Program-made: the position numbers and the translations under genes
Assembly (NCBI GenBank): GCA_000434475.1
Contig: FR879578.1
Coordinates: 21,195-44,459 of the forward strand
Origin: Dialister sp. CAG:486
Lineage (GTDB): Bacteria > Bacillota > Negativicutes > Veillonellales > Dialisteraceae
Direction: 5' to 3'
Length of the DNA: 23,265 bases
Shown: piece after piece, positions 6,522 to 18,745 of the stretch
Numbering within the stretch: position 1 is the stretch's first letter
How the letters are laid out: each line of letters opens with the position of its first letter
Notes under the pieces: generated by a model
Seen by the model: only the letters and a program-made list of their open reading frames with translations
Database searches by the model: none
What the model was told of the DNA's origin: nothing

Positions 6522-6658
6522 AAAGGAGATGGCGCGAATAGGAGCACTTTCCGCTGCCACACCCTAGGCACTTGAGATCTTTAGTCACCAGTCGCTTCTG
6601 ATCTCCTGCCGCCTAGCCTTTTGCTTCTGCATTTTCTCTATACGAAGATGGTCAATCA

Positions 6659-6667
6659 TGCTATAAT
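6659..6667 (+). promoter_or_regulatory. Extended -10 promoter of ppaC
   Basis: TGC-TATAAT is a perfect extended -10 about 48 bp upstream of the ppaC start codon. There is no strong -35 at the usual spacing. Confidence 0.5.
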
Positions 6668-6714
6668 GGGAAAGAATTTTATTGCATTTTGCATGGTAAA
6701 GGAGCATTTCAATC

Positions 6715-7641
6715 ATGAGCAAAATTTACGTCATCGGACATAAATCCCCAGATACCGATAGCATTGCGGCTGCGATCTCTTATTCCTACCTGAAGCAGCA
6801 GCAGGGCGTGGAAGCCGTCGCTGCCAGAGCGGGTGAGCCGAACAAAGAAACCTGCTACGCGCTGGACTATTTCAAGGTAGAAGCACCGGAATACCTCGAA
6901 AAAGTCGAAGCTGGCACGAAGCTCATTCTTGTCGATCACAATGAATCCAAGCAGTGCGTCGACGGGGCCAAAGAGGCTGATGTACTGGAACTCATCGATC
7001 ATCACCGCATCGGTGACTTTGAAACCACAAATCCGATCTTCATCCTCGTCCGTCCGGTAGGCTGCGTGAATACCGTCATCTGGGGGCTCTACAAGGCTGC
7101 TGGGGTAAAGCCTTCTCAGGCTGTCGCCGGCATGATGCTTTCTGCGATCATCTCTGATACCGTTCTCTTCCGTTCCCCGACAACGACCGAAGAAGATAAG
7201 GCCGCAGTTAGAGAACTTGCAGAAATCGCTGGTGTCGACTATGAAAAGTACGGCATGGATATGCTGAAAGCAGGCGCAGACATTTCTGACTACTCGGCGG
7301 AAAAACTCGCCGGCAACGATACCAAGGAATTCGAATCCGCTGGTAAGACCTTCAGCTGCGGACAGATCTCCGTCATGGATCTTGCTCCGATCAACGCGAA
7401 GAAGGCGGACATCATGGCCGCTCTGGAAGCCACCAAGGCTGCCAAAGGTTATGCTGCTTCCTACCTCATGGTGACGGATATCCTCGCAGAAGATACCTAT
7501 CTGTGGTTCACCTCCGGCGCAGAAGAGGCCGCAGAAAAGGCATTCGGCAAAAAAGCAGAAGACGGCGCTGTATATCTGCCGAAAGTCATGTCCCGTAAGA
7601 AACAGGTCGCTCCGTTCCTTCTGAAGGCTTACGCTGAATAA
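6715..7641 (+). CDS. ppaC: Manganese-dependent inorganic pyrophosphatase (family II)
   Basis: A 308-aa cytosolic family II pyrophosphatase of the DHH superfamily, hydrolysing PPi to two phosphates and so pulling nucleotide-polymer and activation reactions forward. Metal-site motifs are clear: GHKSPDTDS (His9, Asp13, Asp15), DHNE (74-77) and the DHH motif DHHRIGD (95-101). The DHHA2-type C-terminal domain ends with the SRKKQVAP signature. The length is standard for the short form, without the CBS/DRTGG regulatory insert. The start ATG follows AAAGGAG. It is a single-gene unit with its own promoter and terminator. Confidence 0.97.
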   Translation: MSKIYVIGHKSPDTDSIAAAISYSYLKQQQGVEAVAARAGEPNKETCYALDYFKVEAPEYLEKVEAGTKLILVDHNESKQCVDGAKEADVLELIDHHRIGDFETTNPIFILVRPVGCVNTVIWGLYKAAGVKPSQAVAGMMLSAIISDTVLFRSPTTTEEDKAAVRELAEIAGVDYEKYGMDMLKAGADISDYSAEKLAGNDTKEFESAGKTFSCGQISVMDLAPINAKKADIMAALEATKAAKGYAASYLMVTDILAEDTYLWFTSGAEEAAEKAFGKKAEDGAVYLPKVMSRKKQVAPFLLKAYAE

Positions 7642-7656
7642 GGAGATCGAGTGCAT

Positions 7657-7690
7657 AAAAGCCCATACGACGGAAGTCATATGGGCTTTT
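7657..7690 (+). terminator. Terminator of ppaC
   Basis: Inverted repeat 7657-7667 with 7680-7690 (AAAAGCCCATA / TATGGGCTTTT), 15 nt past the ppaC stop codon and ending in a T run. Confidence 0.85.
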
Positions 7691-7718
7691 CTTAATGAGG
7701 GATGAAGGTGTGGTTCTC

Positions 7719-7739
7719 CCTCCTTCCTTTGGAAGGAGG
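7719..7739. repeat. CCTCCTTCC/GGAAGGAGG mini-hairpin
   Basis: A perfect 9-bp inverted repeat with a TTT loop lies between the ppaC terminator and pcrA. Degenerate forms of the same CTTCC-TTT-GGAGG motif occur near 6505-6530 and 12395-12416, and one arm occurs near 212-222, so this may be a small repeat family. Confidence 0.45.
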
Positions 7740-7859
7740 CTGGTTTGCGCTTTCTGCCAGACAAATATATCCTGCTCAAAATCACAGAACCTATAGAACC
7801 CGCTGAACCTTATTTCCAAATCCCTGGCAAATCCCGGGCTACTATGAAAAGGACGACTC

Positions 7860-10073
<2,214 letters not shown>

Positions 10074-10140
10074 GAGGTCATGGGTCCCATGAGGATAGGA
10101 CCAGTAGGACTCATCGTCCCGAAACAGTCAGCCTTTTTCT

Positions 10141-12202
<2,062 letters not shown>

Positions 12203-12207
12203 AACAA

Positions 12208-12368
12208 GGGAAACGCTGATTAAATCGCAGAGTCAGATTCTACAAGAATTTTTATACATAGCTTCGTCATAACCTTCCTTAAATAGCTCGCTATTCGCGT
12301 CAGGTTATTCCTCGCTATGCATAAAGATTCAAGAGTATAATCTGACAACGATTTAATCAGTGTTTCCC
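12208..12368. repeat. 161-bp palindromic repeat element, copy 2
   Basis: Same length as the copy at 254-414 and in opposite chromosomal orientation. Because the gene ahead of copy 1 is on the minus strand, both copies have the same orientation relative to the gene they follow. The ends are GGGAAACGCTG and CAGTGTTTCCC; the halves are complementary throughout, so the transcript would fold into one long hairpin. No clear target-site duplication is visible. Confidence 0.88.
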
Positions 12369-12477
12369 AAGAAATGAGGCAGCACCCTTCCGCGCTCCCC
12401 CCTTCCTTTGGAGGTGGCAAGGAATAAACGCTGCGCTGTTCATTTACATTTATTTATTATCTACAAGGAGAACCATC

Positions 12478-12903
12478 ATGAGCAACACGAACAAAAAAGT
12501 CAAAGTCCACTACGAAGGTACCTTTAACGACGGCACCAAGTTTGATTCCTCGTATGACAGAGGAGATCCGATCGAATTTCTCTGCGGCGCTGGTCAGATG
12601 ATCAAAGGCTTCGATGAAGCGGTCAAGGATATGGCAGTCGGAGAGATCAAGAATATCCACCTGATGCCGGAGGAAGCCTACGGCATGCCGGATCCGGACA
12701 ACATCCTGACCATCGAGCAGAAGCAGATGCCGGGATCCGAAGAGCTGGAAGTTGGAGAAAAAGTATACCTTTCCGGCCCGATGGGACAGCGTTTCCCTGT
12801 CAAGGTCACTGCCAAGACCGATACGACCATCACGTTCGATGCGAATCATGAAATGGCAGGCAAGGAGCTGAATTTCAAGATCGAGCTCGTTTCTGTCGGC
12901 TGA
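12478..12903 (+). CDS. FKBP-type peptidyl-prolyl cis-trans isomerase, SlyD-like
   Basis: A 141-aa cytosolic prolyl isomerase and folding chaperone of the SlyD branch of FKBPs. The FKBP core motifs VHYEGTFNDGTKFDSS and QMIKGFDEAVKDMAVGE are followed by the chaperone insert-in-flap segment (about residues 65-120, with PEEAYGMPDPDN), then the closing strand KELNFKIELVSV. The His/Cys-rich metal-binding tail of E. coli SlyD is absent, so a nickel-delivery role is not supported by sequence. The RBS AAGGAG is 9 nt before the ATG. It is monocistronic, ending in a long bidirectional terminator shared with the convergent LysM gene. Confidence 0.95.
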   Translation: MSNTNKKVKVHYEGTFNDGTKFDSSYDRGDPIEFLCGAGQMIKGFDEAVKDMAVGEIKNIHLMPEEAYGMPDPDNILTIEQKQMPGSEELEVGEKVYLSGPMGQRFPVKVTAKTDTTITFDANHEMAGKELNFKIELVSVG

Positions 12904-12914
12904 TTTTTTTACGC

Positions 12915-12970
12915 CAATCAAAAAGCCAGTGGGTGTGAATACTTTTTCACACCCACTGGCTTTTTGATTG
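12915..12970. terminator. Bidirectional terminator between the FKBP and LysM genes
   Basis: A perfect 25-bp inverted repeat (12915-12939 with 12946-12970, 6-nt loop) containing AAAAAGCC / GGCTTTTT gives a U-rich 3' side on both strands. It serves the convergent genes on either side. Confidence 0.9.
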
Positions 12971-12995
12971 TCTGCGATTGAATCAGCGTTTCCCT
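12971..12995. repeat. End fragment of the 161-bp element
   Basis: TCTGCGATTGAATCAGCG followed by TTTCCCT matches the right end of the palindromic element with one mismatch, starting exactly at the end of the terminator hairpin. The rest of the element is missing. Confidence 0.65.
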
Positions 12996-13020
12996 AGATC
13001 TTGACCGCTTTTCTGGCGGA

Positions 13021-13284
13021 TCACTCTTTGACGGCAGGGAGCTTCAGCTTGCTTCCCGGCGTCAGTATGCATGCATCGCCCAGATGATTCAGCTGCTGCA
13101 CCTCATAGATGTATTTTCGTACATCCATCCGATCATCGACTTTCTTTGCTGCTATATCCCAGAGTGTATCATTGTCCTGTACAGTCACGATCTCATACGT
13201 CTCTTCGCCGGCCATGCTGTCTGCATTGACATTCCAACCACATAAAAGAATGGCTGCGATCAGAATCATTACGGCTTTTCTCAT
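13021..13284 (-). CDS. Small exported LysM-domain protein
   Basis: An 87-aa protein with an N-terminal signal peptide (MRKAVMILIAAILLC, likely cut near NADS) and one LysM module (VQDNDTLWDIAAKKV through ILTPGSKLKLP) that binds peptidoglycan. It has no catalytic domain. Size and layout resemble YneA-type division suppressors and other one-LysM proteins, but there is no lexA neighbour, so that role is speculative. GGAGG lies 10 nt before ATG 13284 and only 4 nt before ATG 13290; I chose the former. It has its own promoter and ends at the shared bidirectional terminator. Confidence 0.85.
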   Translation of the reverse strand: MRKAVMILIAAILLCGWNVNADSMAGEETYEIVTVQDNDTLWDIAAKKVDDRMDVRKYIYEVQQLNHLGDACILTPGSKLKLPAVKE

Positions 13285-13334
13285 GGACATCAATCCTCCA
13301 TTCCATCGGTCTTTTCGTTGCTCTCATCTCTGAA

Positions 13335-13363
13335 ATTATATTACTTCACGGAAAAGAGGCGAA
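13335..13363 (-). promoter_or_regulatory. Promoter of the LysM gene
   Basis: On the minus strand, TATAAT (13335-13340) lies 17 bp from a weak -35 TTCGCC (13358-13363), about 50 bp ahead of the start codon. Confidence 0.5.
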
Positions 13364-13573
13364 CAAGAGAACACCAGATTAGAAATTCGGGGAGCATATA
13401 TTTGGGGGTTCATGCCGAGTTTTCAGAGGCAGCAAAGAGGCATCGGGAGATGATACCGCTTCCGTGCTTCGCTTCATTCCCACTCGGCGCGGTATACCCG
13501 ATGAAAATTCCCACTGGTGGGCGGCCTTCGCGGGAAAGCAGCCATGATTTTCCCACTTGGTCATCAATCCAAA
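13364..13573. other. Non-coding stretch upstream of stp
   Basis: I see no credible gene here. The motif TTCCCACTYGG occurs three times in the same orientation (13477-13487, 13508-13518, 13550-13560), amid GC-rich short inverted repeats. It looks like degenerate repeat DNA. Confidence 0.4.
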
Positions 13574-13602
13574 TTGACTATGTTCCTGCAAAATGCTAGT
13601 AT
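13574..13602 (+). promoter_or_regulatory. Promoter of the stp-prkC-rsgA-rpe operon
   Basis: TTGACT (13574-13579) and TAGTAT (13597-13602) are spaced by exactly 17 bp. The transcript would carry a leader of about 165 nt that includes the hairpin at 13704-13756. Confidence 0.6.
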
Positions 13603-13703
13603 TAGTACAAATCTTATTTCACTCTCTTTGTTGCGTCTTTGGAAGCAGTAAAGAGGATTTCAAGGAAGACGCAGGGATGGAGCTCTTCATCACGCTGTGC
13701 CTT

Positions 13704-13756
13704 CCAAGGGAAATACGGATCGGATCGATGCCCGATCGGAGTCTGTATTTCCCTGG
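13704..13756. repeat. GGGAAATAC hairpin element ahead of stp
   Basis: Inverted repeat with arms CCAAGGGAAATAC and GTATTTCCCTGG and inner arms GATCGGATCG / CGATCGGA. Its termini resemble those of the 161-bp element family. It ends 16 nt before the stp start codon, so in mRNA it lies next to the ribosome binding site. Confidence 0.6.
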
Positions 13757-13772
13757 ATAAGACAGGCAGGGT

Positions 13773-14501
13773 ATGATACTTACTTACGGAGAATCAAAAG
13801 TTGGTCTGGTGCGGAAGGTCAATGAGGATGCGATCTCGCTCTCTGTACCAGATGTATATCTTCTGGCCGATGGCATGGGCGGTTATGATGGCGGACAGCT
13901 TGCCAGTCGTCTTGCCGTCTCTGCCGCAGAGGATTTTTTCCGGAGAAAATGCGAAGAGCCGGTATCGGAAGCACTCATGAAAGAAGCCGTACTGGCGGCG
14001 AATGATGCGATCCTCTCCGAAAAGACGAAGACGCCAGCACTCTCTTCGATGGGGACGACGATGGTCGTGTGCGCCTTTTCAGAGGGACAGGTCTTTTGGG
14101 CGCATGTGGGAGACAGCCGCCTTTATGTCTGGCAGGATGGCAGTCTCTCCCAAGTGACGGTGGATCACTCCTTCGTGATGCAGCTGGTAGCAGAAGGTAA
14201 GATCTCTAAAGAGGAAATGCGTCTGCATCCCAGAAAGAATGAGATCACACGTGCGGTCGGTATTGAGCGGCCGCTTTCCGTGGATACGGGATGCTTTCCG
14301 GTGAGTAAGGGGACGCTGATCCTCCTCTGCAGCGACGGTCTTTCCGGCATGGTCGAGGATGATACCCTCTCTCGTGTGATCGGAGAGAGCCCCCGTAAAG
14401 AGCAGACGGACATAGACGCGCTGGGCCATAGGCTGATGGAGCTTGTCTATGCCGCCGGTGCAAGGGATAATGTGTCGGTCATTCTGGCACTTTTTGAATG
14501 A
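13773..14501 (+). CDS. stp: PP2C-family Ser/Thr protein phosphatase (Stp/PrpC)
   Basis: A 242-aa PPM-family phosphatase that reverses phosphorylation by the adjacent PASTA kinase. Metal-binding motifs are in place: RKVNED (Arg14, Glu18, Asp19), ADGMGG (Asp33), SSMGTTMV, the VGDSRLYVW strand, CSDGLSGMVEDD and the C-terminal ARDNVSVIL with Asn/Asp ligands. Length fits the bacterial single-domain form. The RBS is weak (GGCAGGG close to the ATG), and a stable hairpin ends just upstream. It is the first gene of the stp-prkC unit common in Bacillota. Confidence 0.96.
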   Translation: MILTYGESKVGLVRKVNEDAISLSVPDVYLLADGMGGYDGGQLASRLAVSAAEDFFRRKCEEPVSEALMKEAVLAANDAILSEKTKTPALSSMGTTMVVCAFSEGQVFWAHVGDSRLYVWQDGSLSQVTVDHSFVMQLVAEGKISKEEMRLHPRKNEITRAVGIERPLSVDTGCFPVSKGTLILLCSDGLSGMVEDDTLSRVIGESPRKEQTDIDALGHRLMELVYAAGARDNVSVILALFE

Positions 14502-14555
14502 GAACTGAGGAACGGATGCAAAGCGGCCATGTTTTTTTCTGGGCTGCTCCCTTCC

Positions 14556-14593
14556 GGGAAATACTGATCCCACAGTGGAATCGGTGATTTCTC
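14556..14593. repeat. 38-bp degenerate hairpin element between stp and prkC
   Basis: Starts GGGAAATACTGAT and ends ATCGGTGATTTCTC, a degenerate relative of the 10141-10179 element. It lies in the 136-bp gap between stp and prkC, outside the chosen prkC reading frame start. Confidence 0.45.
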
Positions 14594-14637
14594 AGATTTC
14601 CGTGACCAATAACAATAAGCAAGAGACGGAGCAAACA

Positions 14638-16494
14638 ATGATAGGAAAGATTCTTGACGAACGATATGAGCTGATCAAAAAGATCGGCTCCGGCGGTATG
14701 GCTGATGTCTATATGGCCAAGGACATCCTTTTGGATCGTGTCGTAGCGGTGAAGATCCTGCACGGCAATTTTGCAGAAGACGAAGACTTCGTCCTGCGTT
14801 TCCGCCATGAAGCACAGTCCGCAGGCAAGCTCACGCATCCGAATATCGTCGGCATCTATGATGTCGGCTGTGATGGCGATATCCACTATATCGTCATGGA
14901 GTACGTGGAAGGGCAGACCTTGAAGCAGTACATCCAGTCACATCCGAGCATTCCGATCGATACGGCAGTCCGTATCGCGATCGACATCGGAAATGCGCTC
15001 GAAGAAGCGCATGATAATGGCATCATCCACTGTGATATCAAGCCGCACAATATCCTTCTCACGGGAGATGGCAAGGTGAAGGTCACTGACTTCGGCATCG
15101 CACGCGCCATCAATTCTTCGACCGTCATCGACAAGCAGTCCATCTTAGGCTCGGTACACTACCTCTCTCCGGAGCAGGCGGCCGGAGATAAGATCACGGA
15201 AAAGACGGATATTTACTCTCTTGGCATCGTGCTCTATGAAATGCTGACACATCATCTGCCCTTCGAAGGGGAGACCGCTGTCTCCATCGCGCTCAAGCAT
15301 ATGCAAGGGGATGTGCCGCGTCCGACGAAGTACAATCCGGCGATCTCGCCCATGCTCGAAGAGTGCCTTCTGACGGCGCTGCAGAAAGACCCGAACAAAC
15401 GCTATGATACGGTGGGGGATTTTATTTCTGAGCTGAAAATCGCGCAGGGCTTCACCACGACCATCTACAAGCCGGCTTCGCATGACTTTACAGCGATGAC
15501 GCGCCCGATCCATAAGGTGGAGCGGAAGCCGAAAAAAATATCCAAAGAAAGCAAGATCTTGAACTACATCGGCAACATGCCGCAGAAATACATCTGGATC
15601 AGCATGGCGGTCCTTTTCATCTGCTGTTTTGCATGGGCCTTCTTCTCCTTCGGCAGCTTCTGGAGCAGCCAGAATGTCACCGTGCCCAATGTCGTAGGCA
15701 AGCCGGTCGAGGTCGCACAGACGACGCTCAAGAAGCTCGATCTCAAGGTATCTGTCGATGAGATCGCCAGTGATGATGTCCCTGCGGGGGAGGTCATTTC
15801 CCAGACGCCGATCGCAGGGACAAACGTCAAGGCAAAGCGCATCATCCACCTTACGGTCAGCAAGGGCGGTTCTACGATGCTGATCCCTGACCTCAAGGGA
15901 CTCACTCTTTCTCAGGCAAAGGAGCGTCTCGATAAGCTCGGACTCACGATAGGAGCTGTTGAAAATGGCAATGATCCTGATAAGCCGTCGGAGATCATCA
16001 TTTCCCAGAGTCCGGAGCCGGGCAGCAAGACGACGAAGGGGACACGTGTCAATATCGTCATCAATATGAAGCAGAAGGTCAGCATTCCAAGTGTCGTCGG
16101 CATGACGCTTTCAGATGCGAAGAATACACTTTCTTCTCTGAAACTGGCTGTCGGCACCATCACGTCGAGTGATGGCGGCTCGATCGATGATGCGAGTGCG
16201 GTGGTCATCTCGCAGGACCCGGCGGCCGGTGAGACAAAGTCTGATACGGTCGTGAACCTTACTGTTGCTGCCAAGCAGAAGGCAAAGAAGAATGGGACGG
16301 TGAATATTTCCATCCCGAAAGGCGGAAATCCGCGGCAGGTCGACATCCTTGTGACGGATGACAATGGCCGCCATACAGTATACAGCGCCAAGGCAAATCC
16401 GGGGAGCACCGTCACCAAGGACGTCTCCGGCAGTGGCAGCGTGCGCGTACAGGTCGTTATCGACGGCTCCGTTGTACAGGACAGGGAGCTTTGA
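14638..16494 (+). CDS. prkC: PASTA-domain Ser/Thr protein kinase (PrkC/Stk family)
   Basis: A 618-aa membrane kinase that senses muropeptides or lipid II and controls cell-wall growth. It has a Hanks-type catalytic domain (about 10-275): G-loop GSGGMADVY (17-25), Lys39 in VAVK, catalytic loop HCDIKPHN (131-138), DFG (151-153), activation-loop GSVHYLSPEQ. A basic juxtamembrane linker, one transmembrane helix (about 317-338) and three PASTA repeats (about 346-409, 414-477, 481-545) follow, then a short extra C-terminal domain. The catalytic loop has Cys in place of the usual Arg of HRD. I chose ATG 14638 because ACGGAG stands 6 nt upstream and the kinase domain begins right after; ATG 14575 is in frame but poorly supported. 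The stop codon overlaps the rsgA start (TGATG). Confidence 0.96.
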   Translation: MIGKILDERYELIKKIGSGGMADVYMAKDILLDRVVAVKILHGNFAEDEDFVLRFRHEAQSAGKLTHPNIVGIYDVGCDGDIHYIVMEYVEGQTLKQYIQSHPSIPIDTAVRIAIDIGNALEEAHDNGIIHCDIKPHNILLTGDGKVKVTDFGIARAINSSTVIDKQSILGSVHYLSPEQAAGDKITEKTDIYSLGIVLYEMLTHHLPFEGETAVSIALKHMQGDVPRPTKYNPAISPMLEECLLTALQKDPNKRYDTVGDFISELKIAQGFTTTIYKPASHDFTAMTRPIHKVERKPKKISKESKILNYIGNMPQKYIWISMAVLFICCFAWAFFSFGSFWSSQNVTVPNVVGKPVEVAQTTLKKLDLKVSVDEIASDDVPAGEVISQTPIAGTNVKAKRIIHLTVSKGGSTMLIPDLKGLTLSQAKERLDKLGLTIGAVENGNDPDKPSEIIISQSPEPGSKTTKGTRVNIVINMKQKVSIPSVVGMTLSDAKNTLSSLKLAVGTITSSDGGSIDDASAVVISQDPAAGETKSDTVVNLTVAAKQKAKKNGTVNISIPKGGNPRQVDILVTDDNGRHTVYSAKANPGSTVTKDVSGSGSVRVQVVIDGSVVQDREL

Positions 16495-17369
16495 TGAAAG
16501 GAATCATTCTTAAGAACCAAAACGGCTATTTCTCGATCGCGGGAGAGGGGGAGCAACTCACTCTTTGCCGCTCGCGGGGAAGGCTGAAACGGAAAACCGA
16601 TATCCTCGTAGGGGACGCTGTCGAATATGAGACAGGGCTAGGCAGCGAAGGCGTCATCACGAAGGTGTATCCCCGAAAAAATGCCCTGCATCGTCCGCCC
16701 GTCGCCAACGTCGACCAGCTCGTACTGGTGAGTGCCATCCGCACGCCGGATCTCTCGCTTGGCATCTTAGACAAAATGATTCTCATGGCAGAAAATGAGG
16801 ACATCGAGCCGCTGCTCGTGATCAATAAATGCGATCTGGCCATGGACGCCGCCAAAGAGGTGCAGGCTCTTTATGAAAAGGCGGGCTATACCTGCATCCT
16901 GACATCGCTGATGACCGGAGAGGGGCTTGAGACGCTCAAGGCTTCCTTTCAGGGCCCCATCATTGCCTTCTCAGGGCCTTCGGGCGTCGGGAAATCCAGT
17001 CTGCTGAATCACTTTTTGGCACGTACCCATTTCGAGGCAGGTGCTGTCAGCCGGCACACCGGCCGCGGACGTACTACGACCCGCCACGCTGAGCTCGTAC
17101 GGACTGAGAAAGGGCATTTTCTGATGGATACCCCGGGCTATACGCTTCTCGATGTGCTTCATGTCAAAGCGGACGATCTTGCTTATCTCTACCGTGAATT
17201 TCGTCCTTTTCTCGGGAAATGCCGTTTCCGCGATTGTATGCATGCGAAGGAGCCGGACTGTGCCGTCCGGGACGCCGTCACACGCGGCGATATCCAGGAA
17301 AAACGGTATCTGTCCTATCTCCATCTGTTAGAAGAAATCAAAGAATCTGAAGCGAGGAGGTTTTTATGA
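16494..17369 (+). CDS. rsgA: Ribosome small-subunit assembly GTPase RsgA
   Basis: A 291-aa circularly permuted GTPase that checks late maturation of the 30S subunit. An N-terminal OB fold (about 1-65) precedes the G domain with motifs in the permuted order G4 NKCD, G5 around TSLMTGEG, G1 GPSGVGKSS, G2 and G3 DTPGY. A C-terminal zinc site, Cys-x6-Cys-x-His-x5-Cys-like (GKCRFRDCMHAKEPDC), completes it. Its ATG shares an A with the prkC stop codon, and GGGAG precedes it. In turn it overlaps rpe by 4 bp (ATGA), so the three genes are translationally coupled. Confidence 0.97.
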   Translation: MKGIILKNQNGYFSIAGEGEQLTLCRSRGRLKRKTDILVGDAVEYETGLGSEGVITKVYPRKNALHRPPVANVDQLVLVSAIRTPDLSLGILDKMILMAENEDIEPLLVINKCDLAMDAAKEVQALYEKAGYTCILTSLMTGEGLETLKASFQGPIIAFSGPSGVGKSSLLNHFLARTHFEAGAVSRHTGRGRTTTRHAELVRTEKGHFLMDTPGYTLLDVLHVKADDLAYLYREFRPFLGKCRFRDCMHAKEPDCAVRDAVTRGDIQEKRYLSYLHLLEEIKESEARRFL

Positions 17370-18013
17370 AAATCGCACCATCTCTTTTATCCGCTGATTT
17401 TGCCAATCTTGCATCCGAACTGAAGGATATCGAAAAGGCCGGCGCCGATCTTGTCCATCTGGACGTTATGGACGGTCATTTCGTGCCGAATCTGACTTTC
17501 GGATGCCCCATCATCCAAGCACTCCGAAAGCATACGACACTTCCTTTCGATGTGCATCTCATGACCGAGCATCCGGAAGTCTACTTCGATGATCTTGCCA
17601 AGGCGGGTGCAGCAATGGTCTCCTTCCATGCGGAAGCGGCTGTCCACCATGATCGCCTCGTCCATGCCATTCAGGAAAAGGGGATGAAGGCCGGCATCGC
17701 GCTGAATCCAGGGACGCCGCTCTCTATGATCGAAGAGCTGCTGCCTATTCTGGACTTCGTCCTCATCATGTCTGTCAATCCCGGCTTTGGCGGACAGAAA
17801 TTCATTTCCTACTCACTCGATAAGATCCGCAGATTGAAGGACATGGCGAAGGCCATGCATCGGGATGAGCTCGATATCGAAGTCGATGGCGGTGTCACAC
17901 CGGATAATATCCTCGCACTCGGAGAAGCCGGTGTCACCATTTCTGTCGCAGGCTCATCCGTTTTCGGAAAGCCGGATCGCAAAGCAGCGATCGAGGCTTT
18001 AAAGAAACGCTGA
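17366..18013 (+). CDS. rpe: Ribulose-phosphate 3-epimerase
   Basis: A 215-aa TIM-barrel enzyme that interconverts ribulose 5-phosphate and xylulose 5-phosphate in the pentose phosphate pathway. Signatures are PSLLSADFANL, HLDVMDGHFVPNLTFG with the metal-binding His/Asp, DVHLM, MSVNPGFGGQKF and EVDGGV with the second catalytic Asp. Length is standard. The start overlaps the rsgA stop; GAGGAGG lies 6 nt upstream. It is the last gene of the prkC unit, followed by a strong terminator. The prkC-rsgA-rpe order is widespread in Bacillota. Confidence 0.98.
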   Translation: MKIAPSLLSADFANLASELKDIEKAGADLVHLDVMDGHFVPNLTFGCPIIQALRKHTTLPFDVHLMTEHPEVYFDDLAKAGAAMVSFHAEAAVHHDRLVHAIQEKGMKAGIALNPGTPLSMIEELLPILDFVLIMSVNPGFGGQKFISYSLDKIRRLKDMAKAMHRDELDIEVDGGVTPDNILALGEAGVTISVAGSSVFGKPDRKAAIEALKKR

Positions 18014-18044
18014 TCGGGGATCTCTCTTCAGAGAGACCGTATAA

Positions 18045-18080
18045 GGAGGAAGTCGCAGAAAGGGCTTCCTCCGTTTTTTT
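18045..18080 (+). terminator. Terminator after rpe
   Basis: Stem GGAGGAAG (18045-18052) with CTTCCTCC (18065-18072), followed by G and seven T. It ends the stp-prkC-rsgA-rpe transcript 60 nt past the rpe stop codon. Confidence 0.85.
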
Positions 18081-18095
18081 CAGGGAGGTGATGGT

Positions 18096-18662
18096 ATGTC
18101 TTTCGAGCCTTTCCATCTTATTTTTTTCCTGATCTGGGGGTTCTTCCTCTACAAGGCACTCTTTAGAAGGCGAAAGAGGCCGCCGGTGAATATGCCGCCG
18201 GAAATCCCGCATGAGGGAAAAAGCGTGCCGCCTTCTGCTGCTGATACGGATGGCGAGTATGACTACCAAGCGCTTCGCAAGAAGATCCTCACCACCTGGG
18301 GCAAGCAGGAAGAGGGAAAAGAGCTGGATCTGCCGGACGAAATGGAAAAGCCGGTCTATCATGAAAAACCTTTACCGAAGCCCCCTCTTTCTGCTACAAT
18401 AAAGAAGAAAGTGACGGAAGCGCAGGATCTCTCGATGCAGGAAAGAGCACGCCTGGAACAAATGCAGGCCTATGTCAGAGAGAAACCGGTGCCGGTGAAA
18501 GAGAAGTGTGAACATCGAGAAGGGACGCTTCCGGCGGAAGAAAAGTCCATGTCTTCTGTGAGAGAATGGACGGAAAAGGATGCCAGAGAATGGGTGCGCT
18601 ATGATGCGATCTTCGGATCTCCTCGATCAAGGTCGCCATGGCAGCCGATCGGAAGGCGATGA
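18096..18662 (+). CDS. Unrecognised membrane-anchored protein
   Basis: A 188-aa protein I do not recognise. A single hydrophobic helix lies at residues 6-23 (HLIFFLIWGFFLYKALF), followed by a basic RRRKRP stop-transfer and a long charged, Pro/Lys/Glu-rich cytosolic region that looks partly disordered. A short conserved-looking end has WTEKDAREWVRYDAIFG. The start has GGGAGG 7 nt upstream. It begins only 16 nt after the terminator T run, so it is probably read from its own or a read-through transcript. No enzyme motif is seen. Confidence 0.8.
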   Translation: MSFEPFHLIFFLIWGFFLYKALFRRRKRPPVNMPPEIPHEGKSVPPSAADTDGEYDYQALRKKILTTWGKQEEGKELDLPDEMEKPVYHEKPLPKPPLSATIKKKVTEAQDLSMQERARLEQMQAYVREKPVPVKEKCEHREGTLPAEEKSMSSVREWTEKDAREWVRYDAIFGSPRSRSPWQPIGRR

Positions 18663-18664
18663 GT

Positions 18665-18693
18665 TTGCATTTTGTCCTTTGTTTCGGTACAAT
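18665..18693 (+). promoter_or_regulatory. Promoter of the following membrane protein gene
   Basis: TTGCAT (18665-18670) and TACAAT (18688-18693) are separated by 17 bp, just past the stop codon of the upstream gene and 53 bp before the next start. Confidence 0.6.
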
Positions 18694-18745
18694 TAGGCAT
18701 ATTCCGTGGAGATAAAAGAATAGGTTTTAGAAGGAAGGTGAGACG

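Larger units (their letters stand above)
6328..6714. other. Repeat-rich intergenic region after the nitrogenase-like operon
   Basis: There is no credible coding region. It holds a 9-bp hairpin TTTCGCTCT/AGAGCGAAA (6345-6353 with 6370-6378, no T run, so a weak terminator at best), a GCGGCGC hairpin repeat, a 42-bp tandem duplication and the ppaC promoter. Confidence 0.6.

Noticed and set aside
6709..7785. 358-aa open frame on the minus strand opposite ppaC
   Set aside because: It covers the whole ppaC gene in antisense and has a Cys/Phe-rich composition typical of shadow frames.
13318..13599. 93-aa plus-strand frame before stp
   Set aside because: It runs through repeat-like non-coding DNA, has no RBS, and its sequence shows no domain or signal pattern.
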